From Luteipulveratus halotolerans (GTDB taxonomy: Bacteria; Actinomycetota; Actinomycetes; Actinomycetales; Dermatophilaceae), in assembly GCF_001247745.1 (NCBI RefSeq), contig NZ_LAIR01000002.1:3720001-3784000 (forward strand): a DNA stretch of 64,000 nt. Direction: 5' to 3'. The position numbers and the translations under genes were made by a program. Shown one piece after another: positions 33,558 through 42,361 of this stretch (position 1 is the first letter of the stretch; every line of letters starts with the position of its first letter). Under the pieces are notes generated by a model that was given only the letters and a program-made list of their open reading frames with translations, searched no databases and was not told where the DNA came from.

Positions 33558-34040
33558 ATGAGCCTCTACCCGCCCCGACGTCGCACTGCGCGACGCCTCG
33601 CGGCGGTCGAGGAGACATCGGCGGGAGGCGTGGTGATCGACGTGCGCGGCGGCGCGGCGTACATCGCTCTCATCGCTCGCCTCAACCGGGCCGGACGGCT
33701 CGAGTGGTGCCTCCCCAAGGGCCACGTCGAGCCCGGCGAGACCCTGGTCGAGACCGCGGTCCGCGAGGTCGAGGAGGAGACCGGCATCCTCGGTCGCGCC
33801 CTCGTCACCCTCGGCACGATCGACTACTGGTTCAGCACGCCCAGCCACCGCATCCACAAGATGGTCCATCACTACCTGCTCGAGGCCCTCGGTGGCGAGA
33901 TCACCATTGACAAGGACCCCGACCACGAGGCGATCGACGCCCGTTGGTTCCGGCTCGAGCGCGTGCACGAGCAGCTGACCTTCCCCAACGAGCGCCGCAT
34001 CGCCCAGATGGCCTGGATGCGCCTCGCCGGCACCGCCTGA
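33558..34040 (+). CDS. NUDIX hydrolase
   Basis: A 160-aa pyrophosphohydrolase. The NUDIX box (GHVEPGETLVETAVREVEEE, then TG) has all conserved Glu/Arg residues at about residues 56-77. It occupies the place of mutT4 (Rv3908) between cca and the DUF6049 gene. Members hydrolyse oxidised or modified nucleotides. TACAGT at 33546-33551 lies 6 bases before the ATG, so the mRNA is probably leaderless. It is divergent from cca. Confidence 0.9.
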   Translation: MSLYPPRRRTARRLAAVEETSAGGVVIDVRGGAAYIALIARLNRAGRLEWCLPKGHVEPGETLVETAVREVEEETGILGRALVTLGTIDYWFSTPSHRIHKMVHHYLLEALGGEITIDKDPDHEAIDARWFRLERVHEQLTFPNERRIAQMAWMRLAGTA

Positions 34041-34046
34041 TCTCTC

Positions 34047-36452
34047 GTGACGTCGCGACGTGCCGGGGCGCACGGCCCTTCCGCTCGCCCTCAGGGCACC
34101 TTCCTGCGTCGTGTCGTCCTCACCGTCCTGCTCGTCCTGCTGCCGGCTCTCGCGGGGGTGACGCCCCCGTCGTACGCCGAGGCCGCCGCCTCTCCCGCCG
34201 CCTCCCGGTCGCAGTCGGTCGCGGTCAGCCTGGCCAGCAGCACCCCGCGGGTACTGCGCTCCGGCAGCGGCGTCGTCCTCACCGGCACGGTCCACAACAC
34301 CGGCACGTCCGCGGTCGCCGCCCCGGTCGTCCACGCCGGCATCGTCGACGACCCGCTCGACACCCGCGAGCGCGTCGACCGGTGGGGGCGCAGTGGTGAG
34401 GGCTTCGACGCCGCCCAGACCGTCGCCTCCACCGGTCTCGGCCGGCCGCTGCCACCCGGCGGTCGGGCGGCCTTCACGATCCGGGTGCCGGCGAGCGCGC
34501 TGCCCTTCAGCTACAACCTCGCGTCGTTGCCGACGTCGCTGACCGTCACCGACGGCCCGTCGATCACCAGCGGCTCGGTGCGCGGTGTGCAGCACACCTA
34601 CCTGGAGTGGGTCGGCGGCACCATCTCGCGGCCGGTCGACGTCGGCTGGGTCGTGCCTCTGACGCTGCCCGCCGACCCCGACCTGTTCGGTCCGTCCGGC
34701 GACAAGCGGCTGGCGGCGTGGCGCCGGGCGATCGGCCCCGACTCCGCGATCGCCAAGACCCTCGACGCGCTCGACGGTCAGCCGGTGACCTGGCTGGTCG
34801 ACCCGACCCTGCTCGAGCCGCCCGGCGCCGCCGACCTGACCGTGCGGGCCCGGCCCGAGCCGACACCCACCCCGACGACGAGCAGCAGCACGTCCTCGAC
34901 CTCGTCGTCGTCGACGTCCGCGGGCCCGACGAGCTCGTCGACGTCCACGGCGAGCGACCCGTCCTCGACACCGACGACCGGCTCGACGCCCACCCCCGCC
35001 CCGAGCGGCAGCACCTCCGCAGCCACCCCCTCGACGAGCTCGTCCTCGTCATCCTCGACGAGCGAGGACGACGAGGCCGAGCCCGCTCCCGCCACGACCG
35101 TGGCCGGCCTGGCCGCCGAGCTGCGCGACCGGCTGGCCAGCACGCGCTCGACGCAACCCGTCTGGTTCCTGCCGTACGGCGACCCCGACCTCACCGCGCT
35201 GCACGGCTCAGGCGGCGCTGCTCAGGTCCGCACCCACCTGCAGCAGCCGCTGTCCTCGACACTGCGCGAGCTCGGCACGACGATGCCGCTGTGGCCCGCG
35301 AGCGACGTCAACCAGAGCACGCTGTTCAGTCTGATCAGCACCTGGAAGCAGGTGCGCGGCACGCAGCCCCCCACCCTGCTCAGCACGCGTCAGCTGACCG
35401 GTGAGCAGCGGCGTACGACGAGCGAGTCGGGCCGGCGGCTGCGTGACGGCACGCCGGTGCTGACCTACGACGAGCCCCTGTCGTTCCTCGCGGCCGCCGG
35501 AGGCGGAGATCCCGGACTGCGTGAGCAGCGCTGGCTCGCCGAGACGCTGTCCACCTATCAGCAGCAGCCGTCCGAGCACCGGTCGATGCTGATGCTCGCT
35601 CCCCGCACCGGTCAGGCCTCACCCGCCCAGCTCGCGCGCCTCGTCGGCGCGGGCCGTGGTGTGCCCTGGCTGCGCACCGTGTCGACCGCGTCGCTGCTCA
35701 AGGAGACCGCGAGCGCCGACCGCAGCGCGTCGCCCGTGTCGTCTCGGCAGAGTCCGTCGGTGCCGACGCAGCGCTCACCGATCACGCCGAGCAGCAACGA
35801 CGTGGTCGGCCACAACCGCTCCGTGGTGCGCAGCATGGGGACGATCCTGGTCGACTCCTCCGATGTCACCACCGGCTGGGACCGCGCACTCGACGAGCTC
35901 GGGTCGACCCGCTGGCGGGGCCAGGCGACGGCGTACGGCACGGTCCTCGACGCCGACACGACCGCACTGGACTCCCTGACCCAGCAGGTCGCCGTACGCC
36001 CCTCGACCGTCAACTTCTTCGCCAACTCCGGCATGCTCAACATCACCGTCGTCAACAACCTGGCCCGCCCCGTGCGCGACGTGCAGCTGGTGGTGACACC
36101 GCGCAAACGACTGCTGTGGGTCAAGCGCCAGCCGACCCCGCTCTCGCTGCCTGCGGGCGGCCGCACGACGGTCCGCGTCCCGGTCGAGGCCGTCGCGGCC
36201 GGCACCGTCAAGGTCGACGCCTCGCTCACGACGCCGGGCGGTGCGCCGCTCGGCCAGGCGCGCGGCAAGTCCGTCCAGCTGAAGGTCAACGTGCGTCCCA
36301 CGGCGACGTGGATCTACTGGGTCCTGGGTATGGTGGCGGGCCTGATCTTCGTTGTCGGCCTCTTCCGCAGTCTGCGGAAGGGGCCGCGCGCCGAGACCGC
36401 CATGCCGCTGCCGGACGACGTTCCGGAGCCGACCGAGGGGGACGATGACTGA
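34047..36452 (+). CDS. DUF6049-family exported membrane-anchored protein
   Basis: An 801-aa protein, orthologous by position to Rv3909. A signal peptide (RRVVLTVLLVLLPALAGV, then AEAAA) is followed by an Ig-like domain (about 50-170: SVAVSLASSTPRVLRSGSG, TGTVHNTG). A Ser/Thr/Pro-rich linker at about 272-345 interrupts a large extracellular domain. A C-terminal helix (IYWVLGMVAGLIFVVGLF) and acidic cytosolic tail end the protein. It sits directly before murJ and overlaps it by 8 bp, so it probably acts in envelope assembly with MurJ. The biochemical role is unknown. Confidence 0.85.
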   Translation: MTSRRAGAHGPSARPQGTFLRRVVLTVLLVLLPALAGVTPPSYAEAAASPAASRSQSVAVSLASSTPRVLRSGSGVVLTGTVHNTGTSAVAAPVVHAGIVDDPLDTRERVDRWGRSGEGFDAAQTVASTGLGRPLPPGGRAAFTIRVPASALPFSYNLASLPTSLTVTDGPSITSGSVRGVQHTYLEWVGGTISRPVDVGWVVPLTLPADPDLFGPSGDKRLAAWRRAIGPDSAIAKTLDALDGQPVTWLVDPTLLEPPGAADLTVRARPEPTPTPTTSSSTSSTSSSSTSAGPTSSSTSTASDPSSTPTTGSTPTPAPSGSTSAATPSTSSSSSSSTSEDDEAEPAPATTVAGLAAELRDRLASTRSTQPVWFLPYGDPDLTALHGSGGAAQVRTHLQQPLSSTLRELGTTMPLWPASDVNQSTLFSLISTWKQVRGTQPPTLLSTRQLTGEQRRTTSESGRRLRDGTPVLTYDEPLSFLAAAGGGDPGLREQRWLAETLSTYQQQPSEHRSMLMLAPRTGQASPAQLARLVGAGRGVPWLRTVSTASLLKETASADRSASPVSSRQSPSVPTQRSPITPSSNDVVGHNRSVVRSMGTILVDSSDVTTGWDRALDELGSTRWRGQATAYGTVLDADTTALDSLTQQVAVRPSTVNFFANSGMLNITVVNNLARPVRDVQLVVTPRKRLLWVKRQPTPLSLPAGGRTTVRVPVEAVAAGTVKVDASLTTPGGAPLGQARGKSVQLKVNVRPTATWIYWVLGMVAGLIFVVGLFRSLRKGPRAETAMPLPDDVPEPTEGDDD

Positions 36453-38475
36453 GGCCGGGTCCGAGCGACGCAACCGCCCCAGCCTGGGTCAGATGTACGC
36501 CCGGGAGGTACGCCGACCGGCCGTGATCCCCGAGATGCCGGGCAGCATCGGCGACCAGTACTCCTCGTGGATCGCCGAGGACGTCGCCGAGCGCGAGCGC
36601 AACCCGTGGGACGGCCAGGTCGCGTACGACGACGGGTCGCCCACCGGTGCCGCCCCCGATCTCTGGCAGGACGACCCGACCGAGTTCCTGCCCTCGCGCA
36701 AGGCGTTGCGCGAGGTCCGTGAGGGGTACGACCGCCCGGCGCCGGCCGATCCGGCGGATGCCGAGATCAGCATCCCGATCCCGCTCGGCCGCTCTGCTGA
36801 CAGCGCGCCCGGTGCGAGCCGCGTCGGCGAGGCCGAGGTCGGCGACCGTGGGGCCGACGAGAAGCGCGCCCCCACCTCGACCGCGAGCCTCGGCAAGGCC
36901 AGCGCGCTCATGGCCTCGGGCACGCTGGTGTCCCGCGTCCTCGGCATGGTGCGGGCGTCGCTGCAGGTCGCGGCGATCGGCACCGGCGTCTCCGCCAACG
37001 TGTGGAGCACCGCCAACACGCTGCCCAACATCATCTACCTGCTGCTCGCCGGCGGTGTCATCAACGCCGTGCTCGTCCCGCAGATCACCAAGAGCCTGCG
37101 GCACGCCGACGGTGGCAAGGCCTACACCGACCGGCTGCTGACCCTCGCGATGACGCTGCTCGTGATCGTCACCGTGATCTTCATGGCGGCCGCTCCGCTG
37201 GTCTACCGGATGTACGACACCCGAGCGACCGGCGACCGGCTCGAGCTCGGCACGACCTTCGCGCTCATCTGCCTGCCGCAGATCCTGTTCTACGGCCTGT
37301 ACGCGCTCTTCGGTCAGGTGCTCAACGCCCGCGGCCGGTTCGGCTGGTTCATGTGGTCGCCGGCGCTGGCCAACGTCATCGCCATCGCCGGCCTGGTCGC
37401 CTTCCTGGCCAAGACTCCCGGGTGGGGAGCCCACGGGCCGGAGGTCACCGGCTGGGACTCCTCGATGGTCTGGCTGCTCGCCGGGTCGGCGACCCTCGGC
37501 ATCGTCGTCCAGGCGGTCTGTCTCGTGGTGCCCCTGTGGCGCGACGGCTACCGGTTCACCCCGAGCTTCCAGTGGCGTGGCGTCGGCCTGGGCTCGGCGT
37601 CCAAGGTGGCGCTGTGGGCGTTCGCGGCCGTGATCCTGCAGCAGCTCGGCCTGCTCATCACGACCAACGTCCTCAACACCCAGGGCAACGGTGAGCCCGG
37701 CAAGGCGGCCCAGGAGCAGGGCTTCCTTCTGTTCATGCTGCCCCACTCGCTGGTGACGGTCAGCCTGGTGACCGCCCTGTTCACCGCGATGGCCCGCGCT
37801 GCCAACGTCCGCAACCACGCCCTCGTACGCCGCGACCTGCGCCAGGGCCTGCGCCTCACCGCCGTCGCGACCGTGCCGTGCACGGTCGGCGCCTTCGTGC
37901 TCGGCTACCCGCTCGTCGGGTCGTTGTTCGGTGTGAGCCAGCAGTGGGCCATCGGGTCGTTCATGATCTCGATGATGCTGGGCCTGTCGGCGTTCGGGCT
38001 GTGCGTGCTGGTCCAGCGCGTGTTCTACGCCTACGAGGACGCCAAGACGCCGTTCAAGATGCAGGTCGTCTGCACGATCGTCGCGGCGGTCATCACGCTC
38101 GGCTGCCTGTTCATCCCGGATCACTACATGGGCATCGGCGTCGGCCTGTCGCTCACGATCAGCAACCTGGCCCAGGGGCTCATCGGGTTCCGCTGGCTGC
38201 AGCGCAAGGTCGGCCGGGTCATGATCCACGACGTCATCCGCACCTACGTCCGCCTGCTCGTGGCCTCCGTGATCGCCGGGGTCGTGACCGTCCCCGTCGT
38301 GCTCGGCTGCGATCTCGTCCTCAGCGGCCGGCTCGGCGCGATCGTCGCGCTGGTGCTCGGCGGCAGCCTGTTCCTGGTCGTCTACGTCTACTTCTCCCGA
38401 CGCCTGCACGTGCGCGAGATCGACGACCTCGTGAGCCCGGTGACACGCCGACTCGGAAGGTTGGCACGCCGCTGA
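36445..38475 (+). CDS. murJ: Lipid II flippase MurJ (MviN)
   Basis: A 676-aa flippase that moves the peptidoglycan precursor lipid II across the membrane. Residues 1-155 form a charged cytoplasmic extension (EFLPSRKALREVREGYDRP). Fourteen membrane helices follow, starting SALMASGTLVSRVLGMVRAS, with the family segment STANTLPNIIYLLLAGGVIN. Unlike the M. tuberculosis protein, no pseudokinase is fused at the C-terminus: the pseudokinase is the next gene. The ATG overlaps the DUF6049 stop. Confidence 0.95.
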   Translation: MTEAGSERRNRPSLGQMYAREVRRPAVIPEMPGSIGDQYSSWIAEDVAERERNPWDGQVAYDDGSPTGAAPDLWQDDPTEFLPSRKALREVREGYDRPAPADPADAEISIPIPLGRSADSAPGASRVGEAEVGDRGADEKRAPTSTASLGKASALMASGTLVSRVLGMVRASLQVAAIGTGVSANVWSTANTLPNIIYLLLAGGVINAVLVPQITKSLRHADGGKAYTDRLLTLAMTLLVIVTVIFMAAAPLVYRMYDTRATGDRLELGTTFALICLPQILFYGLYALFGQVLNARGRFGWFMWSPALANVIAIAGLVAFLAKTPGWGAHGPEVTGWDSSMVWLLAGSATLGIVVQAVCLVVPLWRDGYRFTPSFQWRGVGLGSASKVALWAFAAVILQQLGLLITTNVLNTQGNGEPGKAAQEQGFLLFMLPHSLVTVSLVTALFTAMARAANVRNHALVRRDLRQGLRLTAVATVPCTVGAFVLGYPLVGSLFGVSQQWAIGSFMISMMLGLSAFGLCVLVQRVFYAYEDAKTPFKMQVVCTIVAAVITLGCLFIPDHYMGIGVGLSLTISNLAQGLIGFRWLQRKVGRVMIHDVIRTYVRLLVASVIAGVVTVPVVLGCDLVLSGRLGAIVALVLGGSLFLVVYVYFSRRLHVREIDDLVSPVTRRLGRLARR

Positions 38476-38593
38476 TCACCGATCCGCGATGTCCGTCCCG
38501 ACTCGCCTAGGATGCTGCGGGACACTTCCGTGCCGGCGTACGACCCGTAGACCTGCCGGTTCGACCGCGACCGCGTGATGACGAGGAGTATGT

Positions 38594-40381
38594 GTGGAGG
38601 GCATCAGCCGTGGCGCGACGCTCGGTGACCGCTACGAGCTGAGCCGTGCGCTCTCCAGCCGCGACGACGTCGAGCAGTGGATCGCCACGGACACCACCCT
38701 CGGGCGCGAGGTCACGATCACCTGCTTCGCCGCCGACCACCCCTACGCCGCCGCCGCGCTCGACTCCGCACGTCGGGTGGCCGGGGTCGAGGACCACCGT
38801 CTCGTGCGTGTGCTCGACGTCGGCACCGATGACGAGGTCTCGTTCGTCGTCGAGGAGGCCGTCCATCACGCGTCCTCCGTCGCGGCCCTGCTGCGCGAGG
38901 ACACCCTCCCGGCCGAAGAAGTCCGTCGGGTCATCGGTGAGGCGGCCTCCGGCCTCGAGACCGCTCGTGCCCGCGGGCTGCACCACCTGATCCTCACGCC
39001 CCACCACGTGCTGCGCGCTCGTGACGGCTCGATCCAGGTGTCCGGTGTCGCCATCGGCGCCGCCCTCGACGGCCGTGACGACGAGCAGTCCTCCAACGCC
39101 TCCCGTGACGACGTGGTCGCCCTGGTCAAGGTCGCGTACGCCGGTCTCACCGGCCACTGGCCCGGCCCCGACGACGTCCCCGGAGTTCCCCAGGCCGAGC
39201 GGCGCGCCGACGGCATGCTGCCCGGCCCGACCGAGCTCGTGTCCGGGGTGCCGGGCGACCTCGACACGCTCGCCCGGACGACCCTCAACGACGACGAGGG
39301 CCCGCTCACCCCGGGCGAGCTCGCCCGCCAGCTGTCACCCTGGTCGTCCGAACAGGTGTTCGGTGTCGGTGGCAAGACCCCTCAGGCCGGCCGTACCGGC
39401 TCGCGGGCAGGGGCCACGAGTGCGGGACCGGCCCACGGCAAGGCCGCCGCAGGTGCCGCGGTCGGTGCCGCCGCGGGTGCGAGCGCCGGCCGCGCGGCGT
39501 CGTACTCCGAGGAGCGCGCCTCCGGCCCCCGCACGACCGATGACGACGAGACCACCGTCGCGACCTTCGCGGGCACCGACGACGACCCGACGATGGTCGG
39601 CCGGCGCCCCGAGCTCGACCGCGACGCGACGGCTGCCTACCGACCGGTGCAGGTGCCGAGCCGCATCGACGAGGACGACGACTACGAAGAGCTCGAGCCG
39701 CCGCTGCCGCTGCTCAACTCCGGCCGCGAGGAGCCCGACCGCGACAGCAGCCGCCTCGCGCTGGCGATCGTCGCGGGTGTCGTGGCCATCGCGCTCATCC
39801 TGGCGTTCTTCGGCCTGCGCAACCTGTTCAGCCCCGGCGACGACGAGCCCGACCAGGCCGCGACGAGCGCTCCCTCTGCGACCTCCAGCCAGAGCGCGCC
39901 CTCGACGTCCTCGCGGCCGCCCTCCACGTCCACGACACCTGCCGGTGGCCCGATCACGGTGCAGTCGATCAGCGGCTTCGACCCCGAGGGCCGAGGCAAC
40001 GAGCACAACGAGCTCGCGTTCAAGGCCATCGACGGCGACCCGGAGACGGCGTGGCGCAGCTACATCTACAAGTCCGAGACCTTCGGCAGGCTCAAGTCCG
40101 GCGTGGGCCTGATGCTCAACCTGGGCGAGGCCCAGGACGTCCGCAGCGTCTCCGTCACGCTCAAGGGCTCCGCGTCCAGTGACATGACCGTCTACGTCAC
40201 CGACGAGAAGCGTCTGCGCGACGCCCAGGAGCTCGGCAAGATCAGCGGTTCCGGCGAGCAGACCGCCACGGCGGCTCAGCCCGTCAAGGGCCGGTACGTC
40301 ATCGTCTGGATCACCAAGCTCGCTCAGGAGAGCGGCGACGAGTTCCGTGACCAGATCAGTGAGATCAAGGTGTCCTCATGA
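38594..40381 (+). CDS. Membrane pseudokinase with extracellular discoidin-like domain
   Basis: A 595-aa protein. Residues 1-250 follow a Ser/Thr kinase fold (GDRYELSRALSSRDDVEQWI), but the catalytic residues are gone: VTITCF replaces the VAIK lysine strand, LILTPHHVL replaces the HRD loop and QVSGVAIG replaces DFG. A disordered region with Thr-rich DDDETTVATF motifs (about 300-340) could be a phosphorylation/FHA site. A membrane helix (LALAIVAGVVAIALILAFFGL) leads to a C-terminal beta domain (about 450-595: DGDPETAWRSYIY) like F5/8-type C sugar binders. In Mtb the equivalent is the MviN C-terminus, which binds FhaA. The start is GTG. Confidence 0.85.
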   Translation: MEGISRGATLGDRYELSRALSSRDDVEQWIATDTTLGREVTITCFAADHPYAAAALDSARRVAGVEDHRLVRVLDVGTDDEVSFVVEEAVHHASSVAALLREDTLPAEEVRRVIGEAASGLETARARGLHHLILTPHHVLRARDGSIQVSGVAIGAALDGRDDEQSSNASRDDVVALVKVAYAGLTGHWPGPDDVPGVPQAERRADGMLPGPTELVSGVPGDLDTLARTTLNDDEGPLTPGELARQLSPWSSEQVFGVGGKTPQAGRTGSRAGATSAGPAHGKAAAGAAVGAAAGASAGRAASYSEERASGPRTTDDDETTVATFAGTDDDPTMVGRRPELDRDATAAYRPVQVPSRIDEDDDYEELEPPLPLLNSGREEPDRDSSRLALAIVAGVVAIALILAFFGLRNLFSPGDDEPDQAATSAPSATSSQSAPSTSSRPPSTSTTPAGGPITVQSISGFDPEGRGNEHNELAFKAIDGDPETAWRSYIYKSETFGRLKSGVGLMLNLGEAQDVRSVSVTLKGSASSDMTVYVTDEKRLRDAQELGKISGSGEQTATAAQPVKGRYVIVWITKLAQESGDEFRDQISEIKVSS

Positions 40382-40944
40382 CCCAGCTCGACGCGCTCGC
40401 CGAGCGCTCCGACCGCGACCTGCTCTCCCAGCACTGTGCCGGTGACCCCGACGCCTTCGGTGAGCTGTTCCGCCGCCACAAGGACCGTATGTGGGCCGTC
40501 GCCCTGCGCACCTGCCGCGACCCCGAGCTCGCTGCAGACGCCGTGCAGGACGGGTTCATCTCGGCCTTCCGCCGTGCTGAGTCCTTCCGGGGCGACTCCC
40601 AGGTGACCACCTGGCTGCACCGCATCATCGTCAACGCCTGCCTCGACCGGCTGCGCCGCATCAAGCCGACCAGCGAGCTGCCCGAGTACGAGATGGCCGA
40701 CCGCCACGACCACCACGGCGCGGTCGACGTCAAGCTCGACGTCCAGGAAGCACTGACCAAGATCCCCGAGGGCCAGCGCATGGCGCTGACGCTGGTCGAC
40801 ATGCACGGGATGAGCGTCGCCGAGGCCGCCCAGGTGCTCGAGGTGGCCGAGGGCACCATCAAGTCGCGCTGCGCCCGCGGCCGGTCGGCCCTCGCCGAGC
40901 TGCTCCGGGACAAGCACGGCGAGGGCTATCCCCTGCCGCGCTGA
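40378..40944 (+). CDS. sigM: ECF RNA polymerase sigma factor, SigM type
   Basis: A 188-aa sigma factor. Region 2 (residues about 12-85: DLLSQHCAGDPDAFGELFRR, DAVQDGFISAFRRAESFRG) and region 4 (about 125-180: LTLVDMHGMSVAEAAQVLEV, GTIKSRCARGR) are complete. Its ATG overlaps the pseudokinase stop (ATGA), so it is in the murJ transcript. The place matches sigM (Rv3911) of M. tuberculosis. The following gene encodes its probable anti-sigma. Confidence 0.93.
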   Translation: MTQLDALAERSDRDLLSQHCAGDPDAFGELFRRHKDRMWAVALRTCRDPELAADAVQDGFISAFRRAESFRGDSQVTTWLHRIIVNACLDRLRRIKPTSELPEYEMADRHDHHGAVDVKLDVQEALTKIPEGQRMALTLVDMHGMSVAEAAQVLEVAEGTIKSRCARGRSALAELLRDKHGEGYPLPR

Positions 40945-40961
40945 CGCTCCTGATCGTCCTC

Positions 40962-40998
40962 ACCGCCGGTGCCCTCCGCTGTCTCGGGCACCGGCGGT
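40962..40998 (+). terminator. Terminator after sigM
   Basis: A perfect 12-bp stem, ACCGCCGGTGCC (40962-40973) with GGCACCGGCGGT (40987-40998), 13-base loop, followed by TCGCG. It ends the murJ-sigM transcript, so the anti-sigma gene needs its own promoter. Confidence 0.85.
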
Positions 40999-41280
40999 TC
41001 GCGTCTGGAGCCGCCCTCGTACGCCGCCCCGCGCGTCCTCACCCGAGGACGGAACCGGTCGGCGTACCGTCGCGTCGCAGGACCGATTGATGTTGGCCCA
41101 CCTCCGTAGATCCACTCGTTCCCAAGTAGTAAAAATTTCTTTGACTTGGGCGGAACCCCTCCTCGACATCCGTCGTCCTACTCATGTCGTGCCCTTGCTG
41201 CCGCCTGCCCGCCAGGCGGTTCACAGGGGCCAGACGTCGAGAGCCACCGCTCTCGTCGACGGTTATGCCGGAGGTTGACA
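40999..41280 (+). promoter_or_regulatory. Promoter region of the anti-sigma gene, ECF type
   Basis: The gap after the sigM terminator. It contains GGAAC at 41152-41156 and CGTC at 41174-41177, 17 bases apart: the textbook ECF -35/-10 pair. An unusually AT-rich tract (AGTAGTAAAAATTTCTTTGA, around 41126-41145) lies just upstream and may be an UP-like element. GGAGG at 41270 serves the GTG start at 41281. Confidence 0.7.
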
Positions 41281-42186
41281 GTGAATGCACCACAGAACCC
41301 TGGGGGTCCCTCGTCGTTCGACGACGACCCGACCGGGGTGCGTGACCTGCTGTCCTCGTTGCCGGACCCGGGTCCGATGCCTGACGACGTCATGGCACGG
41401 GTCCAGTCCGCACTTGCACAGGAGCAGGCGTCCCGCGCCGGCACCACGCCGGGCCGTGTCGATGCCGAAGACGACCCCACCGGGGTGCGCGAGGTGCTGT
41501 CCTCGTTGCCGGACCCGGGTCCGATGCCTGACGACGTCATGGCACGGATCCAGTCCGCTCTCGCTCAGGAGCAGGCGTCCCGCGCCGGCACCCCATCCGA
41601 CAACGTCACGCCGCTGATCGGGCGGCGCACGTCCGAGACTGCGTCGGCCGACGGCGCGAGCCCCGTCTCCGACACCTCACGCGGTCGCCGCCGCTGGCTC
41701 GCCCCTGTGGCCGGCCTCGGCGCAGCCGCCGCGATCGCGGTGGGTGCGCTGGGTGTCTCCCAGGCCATGAAGAGCGACTCGGACGACCCGCCCCCCGCTG
41801 CGCAGCCGCCCGCGGCCACGCAGAGCAACGGCAGCAGCAACCCGTTCGACAAGGTCAGCATCCAGAACTCCGGTCGCTCCTACACCGCCGCCGGCCTCGC
41901 CACCGAAGCCGTCGCGCTGAAGTCGCAGACCGGTTCGATCGACCCGACGCGCGCCGAGTCCGTCGCCCTGGGCCCGATCGCCACCGCGCCCGGACTGCTC
42001 GACTGCCTCAAGGTCGGTTCGAGCGCTCTGACCGCCGACCACATCTCGGCCGACCTCGGCAGCTACGAGGGCAAGCCGGCCGTGATCGTCGTCATCACCG
42101 ACAAGGGCAAGAGCAACGCCTGGGTGTTCTCACGCCAGTGCACCCAGGGTCAGGGCAAGATCGCCGGCCCGACCCAGCTCGCCTGA
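41281..42186 (+). CDS. Probable anti-SigM factor with duplicated sigma-binding segment
   Basis: A 301-aa single-pass membrane protein. Residues 14-55 and 63-104 are a tandem duplication (period 49 aa, 147 bp) of a segment carrying LSSLPDPGPMPDDVMAR and QSALAQEQASRAGT, the pattern usually seen once at the N-terminus of actinobacterial anti-sigma proteins. A membrane helix (WLAPVAGLGAAAAIAVGALG) near 145 leads to an outside domain of about 130 residues with two cysteines (LLDCLKVG, SRQCTQG). Position matches the anti-SigM gene (Rv3912). The role is inferred from position and motif. The start is GTG after GGAGG. Confidence 0.8.
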   Translation: MNAPQNPGGPSSFDDDPTGVRDLLSSLPDPGPMPDDVMARVQSALAQEQASRAGTTPGRVDAEDDPTGVREVLSSLPDPGPMPDDVMARIQSALAQEQASRAGTPSDNVTPLIGRRTSETASADGASPVSDTSRGRRRWLAPVAGLGAAAAIAVGALGVSQAMKSDSDDPPPAAQPPAATQSNGSSNPFDKVSIQNSGRSYTAAGLATEAVALKSQTGSIDPTRAESVALGPIATAPGLLDCLKVGSSALTADHISADLGSYEGKPAVIVVITDKGKSNAWVFSRQCTQGQGKIAGPTQLA

Positions 42187-42274
42187 CCCGGCAGCACGTT
42201 CTGGTACGCCGGTTGCGCTCCGCGCGCAGCCGGCGTACCTGTGTGCAGACCGCCCTCCCGTGCCGTGCGGCGCG

Positions 42275-42302
42275 GGGAATGGGCACCGCCTACGATTCGT
42301 TG
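42275..42302 (+). promoter_or_regulatory. SigR/SigH-type promoter of trxBA
   Basis: GGGAAT (42275-42280), 18 bases, then GTTG (42299-42302), 60 bp before trxB. This equals the disulfide-stress promoter consensus of Streptomyces SigR and mycobacterial SigH (GGGAAT-N18-GTT), whose known targets include trxBA. Confidence 0.75.
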
Positions 42303-42361
42303 AGGCCAGTACGCGCCCCAACGCTCATTGCCACGCCCCACGACACCACCGGAGGACCTTC

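Noticed and set aside
36286..38409. 707-aa open frame on the minus strand opposite murJ
   Set aside because: Charged, repetitive His/Asp/Gln-rich shadow of a real membrane-protein gene; no start signal.
41141..41169. TTGACT as a housekeeping -35 for the anti-sigma gene
   Set aside because: No acceptable -10 at 16-18 bp (CGACAT only); the ECF pair fits better.
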